From Gloeocapsopsis crepidinum LEGE 06123 (GTDB lineage: Bacteria; Cyanobacteriota; Cyanobacteriia; Cyanobacteriales; Chroococcidiopsidaceae), in assembly GCF_015207655.1 (NCBI RefSeq), contig NZ_JADEWN010000068.1, positions 1 through 35,251 of the forward strand: a DNA stretch of 35,251 bases, read 5' to 3'. How positions within the stretch are numbered: the stretch's first letter is position 1; each line of letters opens with the position of its first letter. The position numbers were made by a program, and so were the translations under genes. Positions 1 through 8,105 of the stretch are shown piece by piece. Under the pieces are notes generated by a model. It was given only the letters and a program-made list of their open reading frames with translations, had not been told where the DNA came from and did no database searches.

Positions 1-117
1 TTCGACTCACTTGATGCTGTTACAGATGTCCTTTGCCAAGGCTTGCAGGAGTTAATGCTAGCTCCTGCAAAGCTGTCTTCCATGACCTACTTCCCTCATC
101 TGAGAATTGTTCTTTAG
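1..117 (+). CDS. C-terminal end of a probable IS630-type transposase (cut by window edge)
   Basis: An open frame enters from the left edge and ends at TAG 115-117, giving 38 residues. It begins FDSLDAVTDVLCQGL and ends in SSMTYFPHLRIVL. The pattern 'FxSLDAV...L..GL..L...P..L.SMT.FPH' resembles the last segment of IS630-family DDE transposases, after the final catalytic Glu. No catalytic residue lies inside the window, so the family call rests on recalled family resemblance only. A YrhK-like frame opens directly after it, as expected at an insertion boundary. It could instead be the tail of an unrelated protein. Confidence 0.45.
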   Translation, partial: FDSLDAVTDVLCQGLQELMLAPAKLSSMTYFPHLRIVL

Positions 118-289
118 AACGCGGTTTAGTATTAGTTGGTTATTTCTCATTGGCTCTTTAATTTTCACCCATGATGCAATTTTAGATAACATCAAAAGCA
201 TTTCTTTTTCATCACTTTTGCACATATCAGCAAGTATCTTGTTCACTGTTGGTTCTGTACTTTTTATACATAGTAATCAACACAAATAA
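107..289 (+). CDS. YrhK-like two-helix membrane protein, probably 5'-truncated
   Basis: This short frame encodes about 60 residues with two hydrophobic segments, ISWLFLIGSLIF and LHISASILFTVGSVLFI. The 'WLFLIGS' and 'LLHISASILFTVGSVLF' phrases recall the small YrhK-like membrane family. The only start is TTG 107, which lies inside the end of the transposase-like frame with no Shine-Dalgarno sequence, and an in-frame stop sits at 101-103. The gene therefore looks beheaded, possibly by the insertion whose tail lies at 1-117. DUF4079 follows after 11 bases with its own good ribosome site. It may be non-functional; the function of the family is unknown. Confidence 0.4.
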   Translation: MFFRTRFSISWLFLIGSLIFTHDAILDNIKSISFSSLLHISASILFTVGSVLFIHSNQHK

Positions 290-300
290 GGAGCGAAGTT

Positions 301-780
301 ATGGAAGTAACAAATACGATTAATTTTCTTAGTTTTGGCTTTCTCATACAGTTCATTCATCCAGTAATCATGCTGGGACTGTTTGCTTACTTGCTTTACA
401 CTGGCTATCTTGGGTTTCAAGTTCGTCGCACTCGCAATACCCAAGGTGACATCAAAAAAGAATTGATTCAAGGTAAATATCCACTTCGACATTATCAATC
501 AGGAGCGATCGCGCTTGCGGTGATGGTAATTGGTGCAGTGGGAGGCATTATGATTACCTACTTGAGTGCGGGTAAAATTCCAGTCAATTCTCACTTGTTT
601 GTTGGTTTAGGAATGACAGCTTTGGTGGCACTTTCTGCAGCGTTTGCTCCTTTGATGCAACGTGGTAACAATTGGGCACGATATCTCCACATTACAATTA
701 ATATAACTCTTCTAGCATTCTTTGCTTGGCAATCTATGACAGGCTTACAAATTGTGCAAGAACTTTTGACGATCTCTTGA
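301..780 (+). CDS. DUF4079 family integral membrane protein
   Basis: The product has 159 residues with about four membrane helices: near residues 10-32 (FLIQFIHPVIMLGLFAYLLY), 65-88, 98-117 and 128-148. The conserved 'HPVIMLGLFAYLLYTGYLGFQ' region, a following Arg-rich loop (RRTRNTQGD), and a later His-rich WARYLHITIN segment are typical of the DUF4079 family found in cyanobacteria and plastids. AAGGAG lies 7 bases before the ATG, so the start is secure. No catalytic motif is visible and the function is unknown; a thylakoid or plasma membrane role is only inferred from family distribution. Confidence 0.85.
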   Translation: MEVTNTINFLSFGFLIQFIHPVIMLGLFAYLLYTGYLGFQVRRTRNTQGDIKKELIQGKYPLRHYQSGAIALAVMVIGAVGGIMITYLSAGKIPVNSHLFVGLGMTALVALSAAFAPLMQRGNNWARYLHITINITLLAFFAWQSMTGLQIVQELLTIS

Positions 781-953
781 TGTTTTATTCTCCAAATGTA
801 CTTAGGCGATCGCACTTCCTCAAATTTAGGAGTAACAAAGGTTTATGGCAAGTTGTTTTTGACTAATGTAATTAGGAAATAATTGCCTTCTACTCATTAT
901 TCGTCAGAATAAGAATGTAGATAGCTTCTTATATGACGTTTGCAGATTGAGCG

Positions 954-1529
954 ATGAAATTTCTGAAACCCAAAGTTTTACTCAGTACAACACTTGTCCT
1001 CATCGGGATAAGTGGAACCACGCCACGAGTGACGCAAGCAGTTCAATTAAGAGACGGTACAGTTTACTTTGTACAACCACCAGATTTAGTCTCAGCGACA
1101 ACGACAGTTAACAGCGTCAATGCTTGGGGTGCAACCTACTACTTCACAATTAATGTTCCAGCGAACGCTGATGAACCACTGCAAAGAGTCACAATTAAAC
1201 AAAGAGATGGCAGTGATGATGTTCGCTTTAAACTTGATGATAGCCGTGCGTTTGAGGGAACACGCGATCGCCGAGGTACATCATTAACTTTGGGCGAAGT
1301 CACGCGCGATCGCGAAAATAGAACTGTCAATGTCATGTTTGACCCGCCAGTTGCTCCAGGAAGAACGATTACAATCGGCTTACGCCCTGTCCGCAATCCG
1401 CTATTTTCTGGTGTTTATCTCTTTGGCGTTACAGCGTTTCCTCCAGGCGAAAAAGCCCACGGTCAATTTCTCGGCTTTGGGCGGTTTCACTTCTATGGTA
1501 ACGATCGACCGTTTTTCTTATGGAGATGA
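954..1529 (+). CDS. Secreted DUF2808 protein
   Basis: The product has 191 residues. An N-terminal signal peptide (basic MKFLKPK, hydrophobic VLLSTTLVLIGISG, cleavage likely near VTQA-VQLRD) leads to a single beta-rich domain. The run VYFVQPPDL, then YYFTINVPANADEPLQRVTI, and a later FDPPVAPGRTITIGLRPVRNP are typical of cyanobacterial DUF2808 proteins. The C-terminus ends in HFYGNDRPFFLWR. It is probably periplasmic or attached to the cell envelope; no enzymatic motif is seen. The Shine-Dalgarno sequence is weak. The gene stands alone, tail to tail with the ion-channel gene 29 bases downstream. Confidence 0.85.
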   Translation: MKFLKPKVLLSTTLVLIGISGTTPRVTQAVQLRDGTVYFVQPPDLVSATTTVNSVNAWGATYYFTINVPANADEPLQRVTIKQRDGSDDVRFKLDDSRAFEGTRDRRGTSLTLGEVTRDRENRTVNVMFDPPVAPGRTITIGLRPVRNPLFSGVYLFGVTAFPPGEKAHGQFLGFGRFHFYGNDRPFFLWR

Positions 1530-1558
1530 ACGTTAGGTATAGTAGTCTTGAGTGTGAT

Positions 1559-2599
1559 TTAAAGTAGAAAAGCTGCTATCAGGATAATGTTGGATACACT
1601 AAATACTGCTGGAACTAGCCAGCGCGCCGTGCGATCAATTTTTAAAGATAGTTCTTTCTTTTTTTCTAAATCGAGCCAGTGTTTTACTACTGTGTAGATG
1701 ATGACCAAGCAGATAAACACATAAACTATCAAAATAAATCCATTTATGAAGGTTAAATAAGCAACTTTTGGTAATTCTTCTACAACAACTATATTAAAGG
1801 CGATCGCTGATACCAAAGAACTAGTAGCAATTACAGTATTAGATTCAAAAGATCTAGACCAAAATACTGTCCACGAAACAATGATAATAAAGAATAGCGG
1901 TAGAAATACATTCCAAATATAGGGATTGTGATAACGCGAAATGTTAATTTCATATACATATTCTGAAAAATTTTCTTCTTCAACCTCAGATACTCTTACC
2001 CTAGGGAATGCTTGAAAATCTCTTATTCTCCATCCTGTTAAAAAAGCATCTTTGGCTGTGCCTGTTTTGCTATTGTCTGCAAGAAGAACTAGGTTTTTAC
2101 TATTGTCCAACGATTCAACAATAACTCTAAGTCTTTGACGATCAAAAGGAAATCTTTGCAGATTCATCTCTGAATTAAATTGTCCCGTAAACCGCTCTTT
2201 GTAATAAACTGTGCCATCAGGTTCTACTTTCAATAGTATATAAGCTGTCTCTCGAACACTCTCAATGTTCAAGAATTTTATATTCGGTGTCCAGATTTCT
2301 CCGATGTTGTAAGTTTTACTATTTACCGCAGTTTGGCTGGGATTAAATGCTAGCCGTTGATCCTGCCAAGTTAAAAACAAATAGCCATTTAACTTAAAAG
2401 ATTCATCGATTTCATCAAATGTATCAAAATCAATTAAATAAACTCCTACCGCAACTTCCGTAGGGTTATCAGTATCAGGTCTTTGGCTTATTTGATATGT
2501 GGTTTCTTGCTGTGAAACTTCTTGTGCTACGACTTTTGGAACATTAATAGGTAGATAAAGGGACAGGAAAGCAAACAAGTAAACAATTTTTTGGCGCAT
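1559..2599 (-). CDS. Prokaryotic pentameric ligand-gated ion channel (GLIC/Cys-loop receptor superfamily)
   Basis: The product has 346 residues. A signal peptide (residues 1-25, cut near VVAQ) precedes a beta-sandwich ligand-binding domain (about 45-222) and four membrane helices: M1 about 225-247, M2 252-273, M3 283-305, M4 325-345. Family marks include the loop GYLFLTWQDQRLAF (72-85), IWTPNIKFLN (102-111), the signature loop NLQRFPFDRQRL (146-157) without the eukaryotic cysteines, and EINISRYHNPYIWNVFLPL before M1. M2 reads FESNTVIATSSLVSAIAFNI, with Glu252 at the -2' position that gives cation selectivity in GLIC, and Ser at 6'. M2-M3 has the conserved ELPKVAYLTF. The M3-M4 link is short, as in bacterial channels. 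ATG 2599 is chosen because it starts the signal peptide; a TTG five codons upstream is the alternative. The channel is likely in the plasma membrane. The ligand is unknown. Confidence 0.9.
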   Translation of the reverse strand: MRQKIVYLFAFLSLYLPINVPKVVAQEVSQQETTYQISQRPDTDNPTEVAVGVYLIDFDTFDEIDESFKLNGYLFLTWQDQRLAFNPSQTAVNSKTYNIGEIWTPNIKFLNIESVRETAYILLKVEPDGTVYYKERFTGQFNSEMNLQRFPFDRQRLRVIVESLDNSKNLVLLADNSKTGTAKDAFLTGWRIRDFQAFPRVRVSEVEEENFSEYVYEINISRYHNPYIWNVFLPLFFIIIVSWTVFWSRSFESNTVIATSSLVSAIAFNIVVVEELPKVAYLTFINGFILIVYVFICLVIIYTVVKHWLDLEKKKELSLKIDRTARWLVPAVFSVSNIILIAAFLL

Positions 2600-2697
2600 A
2601 TCTATCTCGATCAAGTGATAAATTTTTGAAGAGCTGCTTTCAGCTGAGTCAATTTAATTAAATGTGAGATAGCCTTCTTTGTTGTATCAATAGGCAA

Positions 2698-2718
2698 GGG
2701 CAGGCAAGATGCCCGCCC
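2698..2718 (-). terminator. Hairpin downstream of the epimerase-STAS gene
   Basis: GGGCAGGC, loop AAGAT, GCCCGCCC forms an 8-bp stem with one mismatch, starting 12 bases after the stop of the minus-strand gene. It may end that transcript. Similar GGGC...GCCC palindromes recur in cyanobacterial spacers, so it could equally be a dispersed repeat. There is no strong U-run. Confidence 0.45.
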
Positions 2719-2730
2719 CACATTTAAAAT

Positions 2731-4860
2731 TTAATGAGCTACTACGATTTCTTCATTCAATTCACTTTGCTCGATTGCTTCTTTGACTGCTCCTTTGACA
2801 CCTAACGCTGTGATGTTAAAATTACTGCCTGCTTTTTGTTTGTAGAAGGCAAGGTATCGTAACGCTTCATCAGAGATCGAGTTGAGGTCTTGCATATTCA
2901 GGACAACACCTTTTACTCCGTGGGCTTTCTCTAGTTCTTCCTTAAAATACTTCAACATACTCGGCTCTAAAGAACCAGTCAAATCGATCTTCGCTACTCC
3001 ATCGGTAACTTCGATTAAGTCAGCGTCAAAATCAACGCTAGCTGGCACTATCCGCACTCTGACTTTCATTTCTGCTTGGTCGGTAGGCAGTTTAATTGTC
3101 AGCGCTTCGGCATCAAAATCGGTATATTTGTGTCCATTAATCCATACTTCATCAATCCGAATGCTACCTGGTGGCAGAATATCTGGCTGCACTCGCAGGA
3201 TGTTATCTGGAAAACCTCCAGGCGTTGGCTTGAAGTAGAAATCCATAGGTTCTTTATTAATTAGCAAGTTGGTATAGACAGCCGCTAAGTAGCACAACTC
3301 AAACGAGTGATAACCTGCCATTGAGTGACTACCTTTACCACGTTCAGTCCCTAAAGCGTAGGGTTCTCCATTAGCCAAAACGTTAAAGTAAACACCGCCA
3401 GATTCAGTATCCAAGAACCATGCGTTATAAAAGGCAGCACCTTCGCGGGCAAACCGAATAAAATTAGGGTCTTGATAGACACCAGCCATAATGTAGTAGG
3501 CAAGAATTCCTTGTTCTTGTTGCCACCAAGCCTTGCGATCGTGCCAAACGAGTCGATGGAATTTTTCACCTGGGGCTAACACTCGTTCCATCATGTCATA
3601 CCAACCACCGCGCTGGCGATCGCAACCAACCGCAGGAATAACGTGACCGATCTTTTCCGCAAAAGTTTTGTACGTTTCTTTTGCCTTCAGGCTATGCATC
3701 CGCGTCAGATTCCAGGCAATCTTGAGATTATGACCAATAATTGACCGATTCTGCTGCACTGTTTGGTAGTCTTTTGACCAATCATCGTTAAACTTCTCTT
3801 GAACGAAAGGACTTGCGTCATAATCAGGAAAATGATTGGCGATCGTATCAAAAGTATATTCCAGAAAATCAGCGTATTCTTGTTCGCCCGTTGCTAGCCA
3901 GAGATTAATAAGATACGCAGGGGCGTGGTCGCCAACAGAGTTCCAATTCTTCTTAGCCCGATTGCGTCCGAGAGATTCACTATAAGCGCTAAGGGTAATC
4001 GGATCGATGTGGGAATAGTAGCCGCCTTTTTCACTTTTGTCTTTGAAGAAGCGGTGAAACAGGTTGACCGTTGCCTTAATATCATCTATCGTCCGGCGAT
4101 CGCCTGTGATTCGATATGTCTGGGTTGGACCTGCTAAGGCGTAAATCTGCTCATAGCAAGGAATCGCGTCATAGTCATCACCAAACTCAGAAGCAAAGAT
4201 TTTTTGCTCAGTACCGTCATCTTTAATATCAACAGCATGATACCAGTAGCAAATACCTTCGCTCTCATCACGGAAGCGCATATGTTCGCGCAAATATTTC
4301 GTACCTTTTTCCGCAGCTTCTAGGAAACGGTCTTCTCCAGTCAGTAAATAAGCTGAGGCAAAGCCGTAAACTAAACGGGAAATCGTATCAGTTTCTTGGC
4401 GTCCCGATTTTTGCTTATCACCTGTAATAGTTAAGTTAGTACGGTATTCAAAGTAGTCAATTTCACCGTCGCCAAACTCAGCTTTCAGGTAAAAGTTAGC
4501 TAATTCCCGTACCTGCTTAATCCACCAGTTTTGTTGTTCAAACAAATACTCATTCTCGCTACGACCTAGAAAAACAATGTGTTTAGCATCAAACTTGTAG
4601 TCACCGTTTTCTCCATCTGGGTAGAAAATACCGTAGGCAAATACAAATCGTCCTGGTACTAACATCTCGCGCATCTGGGCTGTAGCATCGCGATACGCCT
4701 CTCCTAAGTTGCGTACCAATTCGCCAAAGGCAGTTGAAGTTAAATGAACTAAGAACTCTCGGTCATCAGAAGTTTTTAAGCCAAAAGTGTCTTGAGTTTG
4801 GTCGAAGTGGGTTACATATCCAGCAATCAGATCTGAGAAAGTAAAGTCAATAGTATTCAT
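2731..4860 (-). CDS. AGE/cellobiose-epimerase-like (alpha/alpha)6-barrel protein fused to a C-terminal STAS domain
   Basis: The product has 709 residues. An N-terminal segment of about 100 residues (MNTIDFTFSDLIAGYVTHFD...) looks like a small beta domain. Residues of about 110-520 match the N-acylglucosamine 2-epimerase/cellobiose 2-epimerase barrel: ETDTISRLVYGFASAYLLTG, NRSIIGHNLKIAWNLTRM, VGCDRQRGGWYDMM and DRKAWWQQEQGILAYY carry the typical His, Trp and Glu positions. A link of about 80 residues follows, with beta-like sequence (SIRIDEVWINGHKYTDFD). Residues of about 616-705 form a STAS domain (VTDGVAKIDLTGSLEPSM, VKGVVLNMQDLNSISDEAL). The likely activity is sugar epimerisation or isomerisation; the STAS domain suggests control by an anti-sigma-like partner. 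In SpoIIAA-type STAS proteins a phosphorylatable Ser occupies the site where Glu665 appears to align here. The gene is downstream of glgX on the same strand but separated by 325 repeat-rich bases. Confidence 0.82.
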   Translation of the reverse strand: MNTIDFTFSDLIAGYVTHFDQTQDTFGLKTSDDREFLVHLTSTAFGELVRNLGEAYRDATAQMREMLVPGRFVFAYGIFYPDGENGDYKFDAKHIVFLGRSENEYLFEQQNWWIKQVRELANFYLKAEFGDGEIDYFEYRTNLTITGDKQKSGRQETDTISRLVYGFASAYLLTGEDRFLEAAEKGTKYLREHMRFRDESEGICYWYHAVDIKDDGTEQKIFASEFGDDYDAIPCYEQIYALAGPTQTYRITGDRRTIDDIKATVNLFHRFFKDKSEKGGYYSHIDPITLSAYSESLGRNRAKKNWNSVGDHAPAYLINLWLATGEQEYADFLEYTFDTIANHFPDYDASPFVQEKFNDDWSKDYQTVQQNRSIIGHNLKIAWNLTRMHSLKAKETYKTFAEKIGHVIPAVGCDRQRGGWYDMMERVLAPGEKFHRLVWHDRKAWWQQEQGILAYYIMAGVYQDPNFIRFAREGAAFYNAWFLDTESGGVYFNVLANGEPYALGTERGKGSHSMAGYHSFELCYLAAVYTNLLINKEPMDFYFKPTPGGFPDNILRVQPDILPPGSIRIDEVWINGHKYTDFDAEALTIKLPTDQAEMKVRVRIVPASVDFDADLIEVTDGVAKIDLTGSLEPSMLKYFKEELEKAHGVKGVVLNMQDLNSISDEALRYLAFYKQKAGSNFNITALGVKGAVKEAIEQSELNEEIVVAH

Positions 4861-4882
4861 AAGGTTTGCCTTAAAAGATGAA

Positions 4883-4937
4883 GGGGTCAGAGGACGCGCT
4901 TCGCGCAGACCTACGGTTCAGAGGTCAGAGGTTAGGG
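4883..4937. repeat. GGTCAGA-type heptamer array split by a palindromic insert
   Basis: Copies of AGAGGTC/GGTCAGA flank a block of about 25 bases (4894-4918) containing the hairpin CGCG-CTT-CGCG. The same heptamer family appears at 29772-29796 and, inverted, at 29910-29933. This is repeat within repeat in a spacer; no coding sense is seen. Confidence 0.55.
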
Positions 4938-5023
4938 CTATTTGGATTGAAGATCTGCGCTTCTCGTCTCCCGAATTCGACGAGGGGAAATGTAAGAAAG
5001 GGTGAGGAAAAACCAAAGCTTTC

Positions 5024-5100
5024 AAAGTCCCCCATATATGGGGAACCACTGCGATGCGGAGGTTTCCTCATTGAGTGCAAGTGGCGTGGATTTAGGGGGC
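5024..5100. repeat. Nested palindromic repeat (CCCCATATATGGGG with an inserted hairpin block)
   Basis: AAAGTCCCCC...GGGG (5024-5043) contains the perfect palindrome CCCCATATATGGGG (5030-5043). The usual continuation GGATTTAGGGGGC appears only at 5088-5100. Between them lies a block with its own pairing, CCACT (5046-5050) with AGTGG (5080-5084). This looks like one small palindromic element inserted into another. The whole spacer 4861-5185 holds repeats and no convincing gene. Confidence 0.5.
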
Positions 5101-5185
5101 TGCGAGTGCAGTTGCTTAACGATTCACACATTGATTCAGCAATGCCGAAAGAGTTTGACCGTCTGCGACTTTAGCCACCTCTTTC

Positions 5186-7279
5186 TTACTGAGAAATCAA
5201 CACAACAACGCTGCGATTTTGAACTGAGTAGGTGTTACCTGTAATCAGGGTTTCCTTACCTGAGTCTGCAATGTCTAAAGGAGAAGCTTGTGCGGTGTCT
5301 ACAACTCGATACCACTGTCTGCCTTCCACAGGTGGGATATCAAAATCAAGTGATTCCCAGTACATATTGCACATCACGTGAATATCGGCTTCACCGTTGA
5401 ATCCTCCCAACGTAAATGCTAGAACACGCGCGTTAGTGTCATTCCAACCAGGACTGTATAATCGGCAGCCGTGCCAGGAAATTTCGGCTAAGCCACGTTC
5501 ATTCACTGCACCTGTAGAGTAACGCCCGCGATGTAGAATCGAATGGCGTTTGCGGAAGTTGACGATCAACTTCCAGAAGCGGAACATATCGCTATTTTGA
5601 GTAACTAAGTTCCAATCGAACCAGCTAATCTCGTTATCTTGGCAGTAGGCGTTATTGTTGCCTTTTTGAGTGCGTCGTACTTCATCTCCCATCACAATCA
5701 TCGGTACGCCTTGGGAAAGGAGAAGAATCGTGGCGAAGTTCTTGATTTGGCGATCGCGCAGATCTTCCACCCAGCGATCGCTTGTTTCGCCCTCAAAACC
5801 GCAATTCCAGCTTAAATTTTCGTTGATGCCATCCTGATTGCCTTCACCATTCGCTTCGTTGTGTTTGTTGTTGTATGAAACTAAATCATTTAGCGTGAAA
5901 CCATCATGGGCGGTAATGAAATTGACACTATTAATTGGTAAGTGACCGTGACTTTGATAGAGGTCAGCGCTACCAGTCATTCGCGTAGCAACAGCACCGA
6001 TGATTCCAGGATCGCCTTTGACAAAGCGCCGAAGATCATCGCGATAGCGTCCGTTCCACTCCGCCCACCGATAACCAGGAAAATAGCCGATTTGATACAA
6101 TCCAGCTGCATCCCACGCCTCGGCAATGATTTTCGTATCAGCCAAGACTTCCGACAATTCGATATTCCAAATTACTGGTGGATATTGCAGCGGTGTTCCA
6201 TCTTGACCGCGTGATAAGACGGAACCTTCATCAAATCGGAAACCGTCAACGTGTAATTCTTGCACCCAGTATTCTAAAGACTCAAGAATCAGCTTTTCGG
6301 GAATCGGATGGTTGCAGTTAAACGTATTGCCGCAACCTGTGTAGTCGTAATAATACTGCTTATCTCCAGGAACCAAATAGTAGTAAATACTATTGTCGAT
6401 GCCTTTGAAGCAGAAGATGGGTCCCTGATGGTTGCCTTCATCAGTGTGGTTGAACACGACATCCAAGATGACTTCGATTCCAGCTTTATGCAAAGCTTTA
6501 ACCATGTCACGAAACTCTTTGACGTGCTGTCCTTCTTCTGGGTTAACACAATAACCTGTATGCGGAGCGAAGTAGCCCATAGTACTATAGCCCCAGTAGT
6601 TCTTGAGCAGCTTACCCTCAACTTCCCGCACTTCCGTGTCATCGAACTCAAATACAGGCATCAGTTCCACCGCTGTGACTCCCAACTCTTGGAGATAAGG
6701 AATCTTCTCAATAATTCCAGTGAAAGTTCCTGGATACTGGACACCAGAAGACGGCGACTTGGTGAACCCGCCAACGTGCATTTCGTAGATAATTGTTTCG
6801 CTCATCGGACGATTAAGCGGGCGATCGCCTTCCCAGTCATAATCTGATGTATCGATGACTACGCTGCGCATTGAGGTTGCAAGATTATCACCAGGTACGC
6901 AAGCATTACCCCGTTTCCAAAGCGTTTTGTTGTTTCCTTTGGCATATGGGTCAATCAGAACTTTGTCTTTGTCGAAGCGATGCCCTGCACTGCGATCGGG
7001 AGGACCATCTATCCGATAGGCATAATGCATTCCTGAGGGCAATCCTTTAACGTAAATGTGCCAGAAGTGGAAAGTTTTATTTACGTCTGGATCTAATTGA
7101 ATAATTTGTATTGGTGCTGGATCGTCATGCTCATCAAACAACAATAATTCAACTGACGTAGCATGTTCTGAAAAAACAGAAAAATTGACTCCATTATTAT
7201 CTGGAATGGCACCCAAAGGATGAGGGCTTCCCTTTTCTATTTGATATGTTGTTTGCGGCGCATCTATTGTTAAAGTCAT
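5186..7279 (-). CDS. glgX: Glycogen debranching enzyme, GlgX/isoamylase type (GH13)
   Basis: The product has 697 residues. An N-terminal CBM48-like beta domain (about 15-140; GVNFSVFSEHATSVELLLFD) is followed by a GH13 (beta/alpha)8 barrel and a C-terminal beta domain. Conserved GH13 regions are visible: DVVFNHTDEG (273-282), DGFRFD with the nucleophile Asp350, IIAEAWD with the acid/base Glu387, and FITAHDGF with the transition-state Asp459. Length and the QGVPMIVMGDEVRRTQKGNNNAYCQD stretch match bacterial GlgX, which cleaves alpha-1,6 branch points of phosphorylase-trimmed glycogen. The residues after the nucleophile read EGS rather than the LAS common in enterobacterial GlgX. The DJ-1 gene lies 26 bases upstream on the same strand, so the two may be cotranscribed. 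Confidence 0.93.
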   Translation of the reverse strand: MTLTIDAPQTTYQIEKGSPHPLGAIPDNNGVNFSVFSEHATSVELLLFDEHDDPAPIQIIQLDPDVNKTFHFWHIYVKGLPSGMHYAYRIDGPPDRSAGHRFDKDKVLIDPYAKGNNKTLWKRGNACVPGDNLATSMRSVVIDTSDYDWEGDRPLNRPMSETIIYEMHVGGFTKSPSSGVQYPGTFTGIIEKIPYLQELGVTAVELMPVFEFDDTEVREVEGKLLKNYWGYSTMGYFAPHTGYCVNPEEGQHVKEFRDMVKALHKAGIEVILDVVFNHTDEGNHQGPIFCFKGIDNSIYYYLVPGDKQYYYDYTGCGNTFNCNHPIPEKLILESLEYWVQELHVDGFRFDEGSVLSRGQDGTPLQYPPVIWNIELSEVLADTKIIAEAWDAAGLYQIGYFPGYRWAEWNGRYRDDLRRFVKGDPGIIGAVATRMTGSADLYQSHGHLPINSVNFITAHDGFTLNDLVSYNNKHNEANGEGNQDGINENLSWNCGFEGETSDRWVEDLRDRQIKNFATILLLSQGVPMIVMGDEVRRTQKGNNNAYCQDNEISWFDWNLVTQNSDMFRFWKLIVNFRKRHSILHRGRYSTGAVNERGLAEISWHGCRLYSPGWNDTNARVLAFTLGGFNGEADIHVMCNMYWESLDFDIPPVEGRQWYRVVDTAQASPLDIADSGKETLITGNTYSVQNRSVVVLISQ

Positions 7280-7305
7280 AGCTTAATTTCTGCGTAATCT
7301 TAAGT

Positions 7306-7872
7306 TTATGCTGCGAGCATTTCTATAATCTTTTTGGCAAACAGATGACAGTGAGCGCCTGTACGTCCTGTAACCAAATCCTCATCGACAACGACATCAC
7401 GATCAGTGTAAATAGCGCCCATATTGATAACATCGCCGTGCAAGTTATTGTGACAAGTAACGGGACGACCTCGCACCAATTCTGGTACAGGAGAAACTAG
7501 CCACATTCCATGACAAATAATTCCTTTGATGATATTTTTTTCGGCAAATGCTCGCTTGAGAAACTCCGTCGCTGGTGGGAGTTTATGAATATCATCTGTA
7601 TATCTGAGACGATCGGAGACAATGGCAGATGGCACAATGATCGCTGCATAACTTTTAAGTTCTTCATCGCTCATATCTTCAAAGCTTTCATTACATTCAA
7701 AGGGTGCATGATATTCATGTCCTTTAAAAGTGAGAGAAGGTTGACCCCATAAGCGAGTTAGAAAGTGGAGTTCTGCACCTTCTTCGGGAAAGCGATAATG
7801 GTAGTACCAAATCTCGTGTTCGTAAAAGTCGCTTTCTAGTAAGATGCCGATTTTTTTACCTTGAAGGTTCAT
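7306..7872 (-). CDS. DJ-1/PfpI-superfamily protein (small)
   Basis: The product has 188 residues from ATG 7872 (MNLQGKKIGILLESDFYEHE). A Rossmann-like beta-alpha start follows at once, and upstream in-frame sequence shows no conservation signs, so this start is preferred over one at 7968. The nucleophile elbow is KGIICHGMWL with Cys120, and the acidic partner is probably Glu13 in LLESDFYEHE. The family includes PfpI-like proteases, glyoxalase III and chaperone-type proteins; the substrate cannot be told. It lies 26 bases upstream of glgX. A decayed copy of residues of about 15-84 of this protein is present at 13035-13255, which ties this gene to the accessory cluster. Confidence 0.85.
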   Translation of the reverse strand: MNLQGKKIGILLESDFYEHEIWYYHYRFPEEGAELHFLTRLWGQPSLTFKGHEYHAPFECNESFEDMSDEELKSYAAIIVPSAIVSDRLRYTDDIHKLPPATEFLKRAFAEKNIIKGIICHGMWLVSPVPELVRGRPVTCHNNLHGDVINMGAIYTDRDVVVDEDLVTGRTGAHCHLFAKKIIEMLAA

Positions 7873-7971
7873 ATTCTGTTTTGTATTTTGGCTGAATTTA
7901 TGTGAATGTTTTTTTGTAGATATAGCGGTTGAATAGACCTTACACAAAAGTTTGAAAAAATGAATCACATT

Positions 7972-8007
7972 CCCCGCAGGGGTTGCCGTTAGCCGCAGGC
8001 GCTAGGC
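7972..8007. repeat. Palindromic repeat pair
   Basis: CCCCGCAGGGG (7972-7982, 4-bp stem) is followed by an imperfect palindrome around GCCGCAGGC (7983-8007, with GCC...GGC ends). They lie in the spacer between the ankyrin-SnoaL gene and the small DJ-1 gene. This could be a dispersed repeat or a transcription end for the ankyrin gene. Confidence 0.4.
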
Positions 8008-8105
8008 TAGGACACAAAGATCGCAAAGTAATAAGAAGTTCAGGGAGATTTTGTGTAAGTTTTAGTAAGGGGAAGAACTTTGGAAGTTAGCGGAGTTTTC
8101 AACTT

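Noticed and set aside
4878-5174. 98-codon open frame upstream of the epimerase gene
   Set aside because: It runs straight through heptamer and palindromic repeats; the protein has no sensible pattern.
6308-6847. 179-codon frame opposite glgX
   Set aside because: Antisense to a strongly conserved GH13 barrel; no family pattern.
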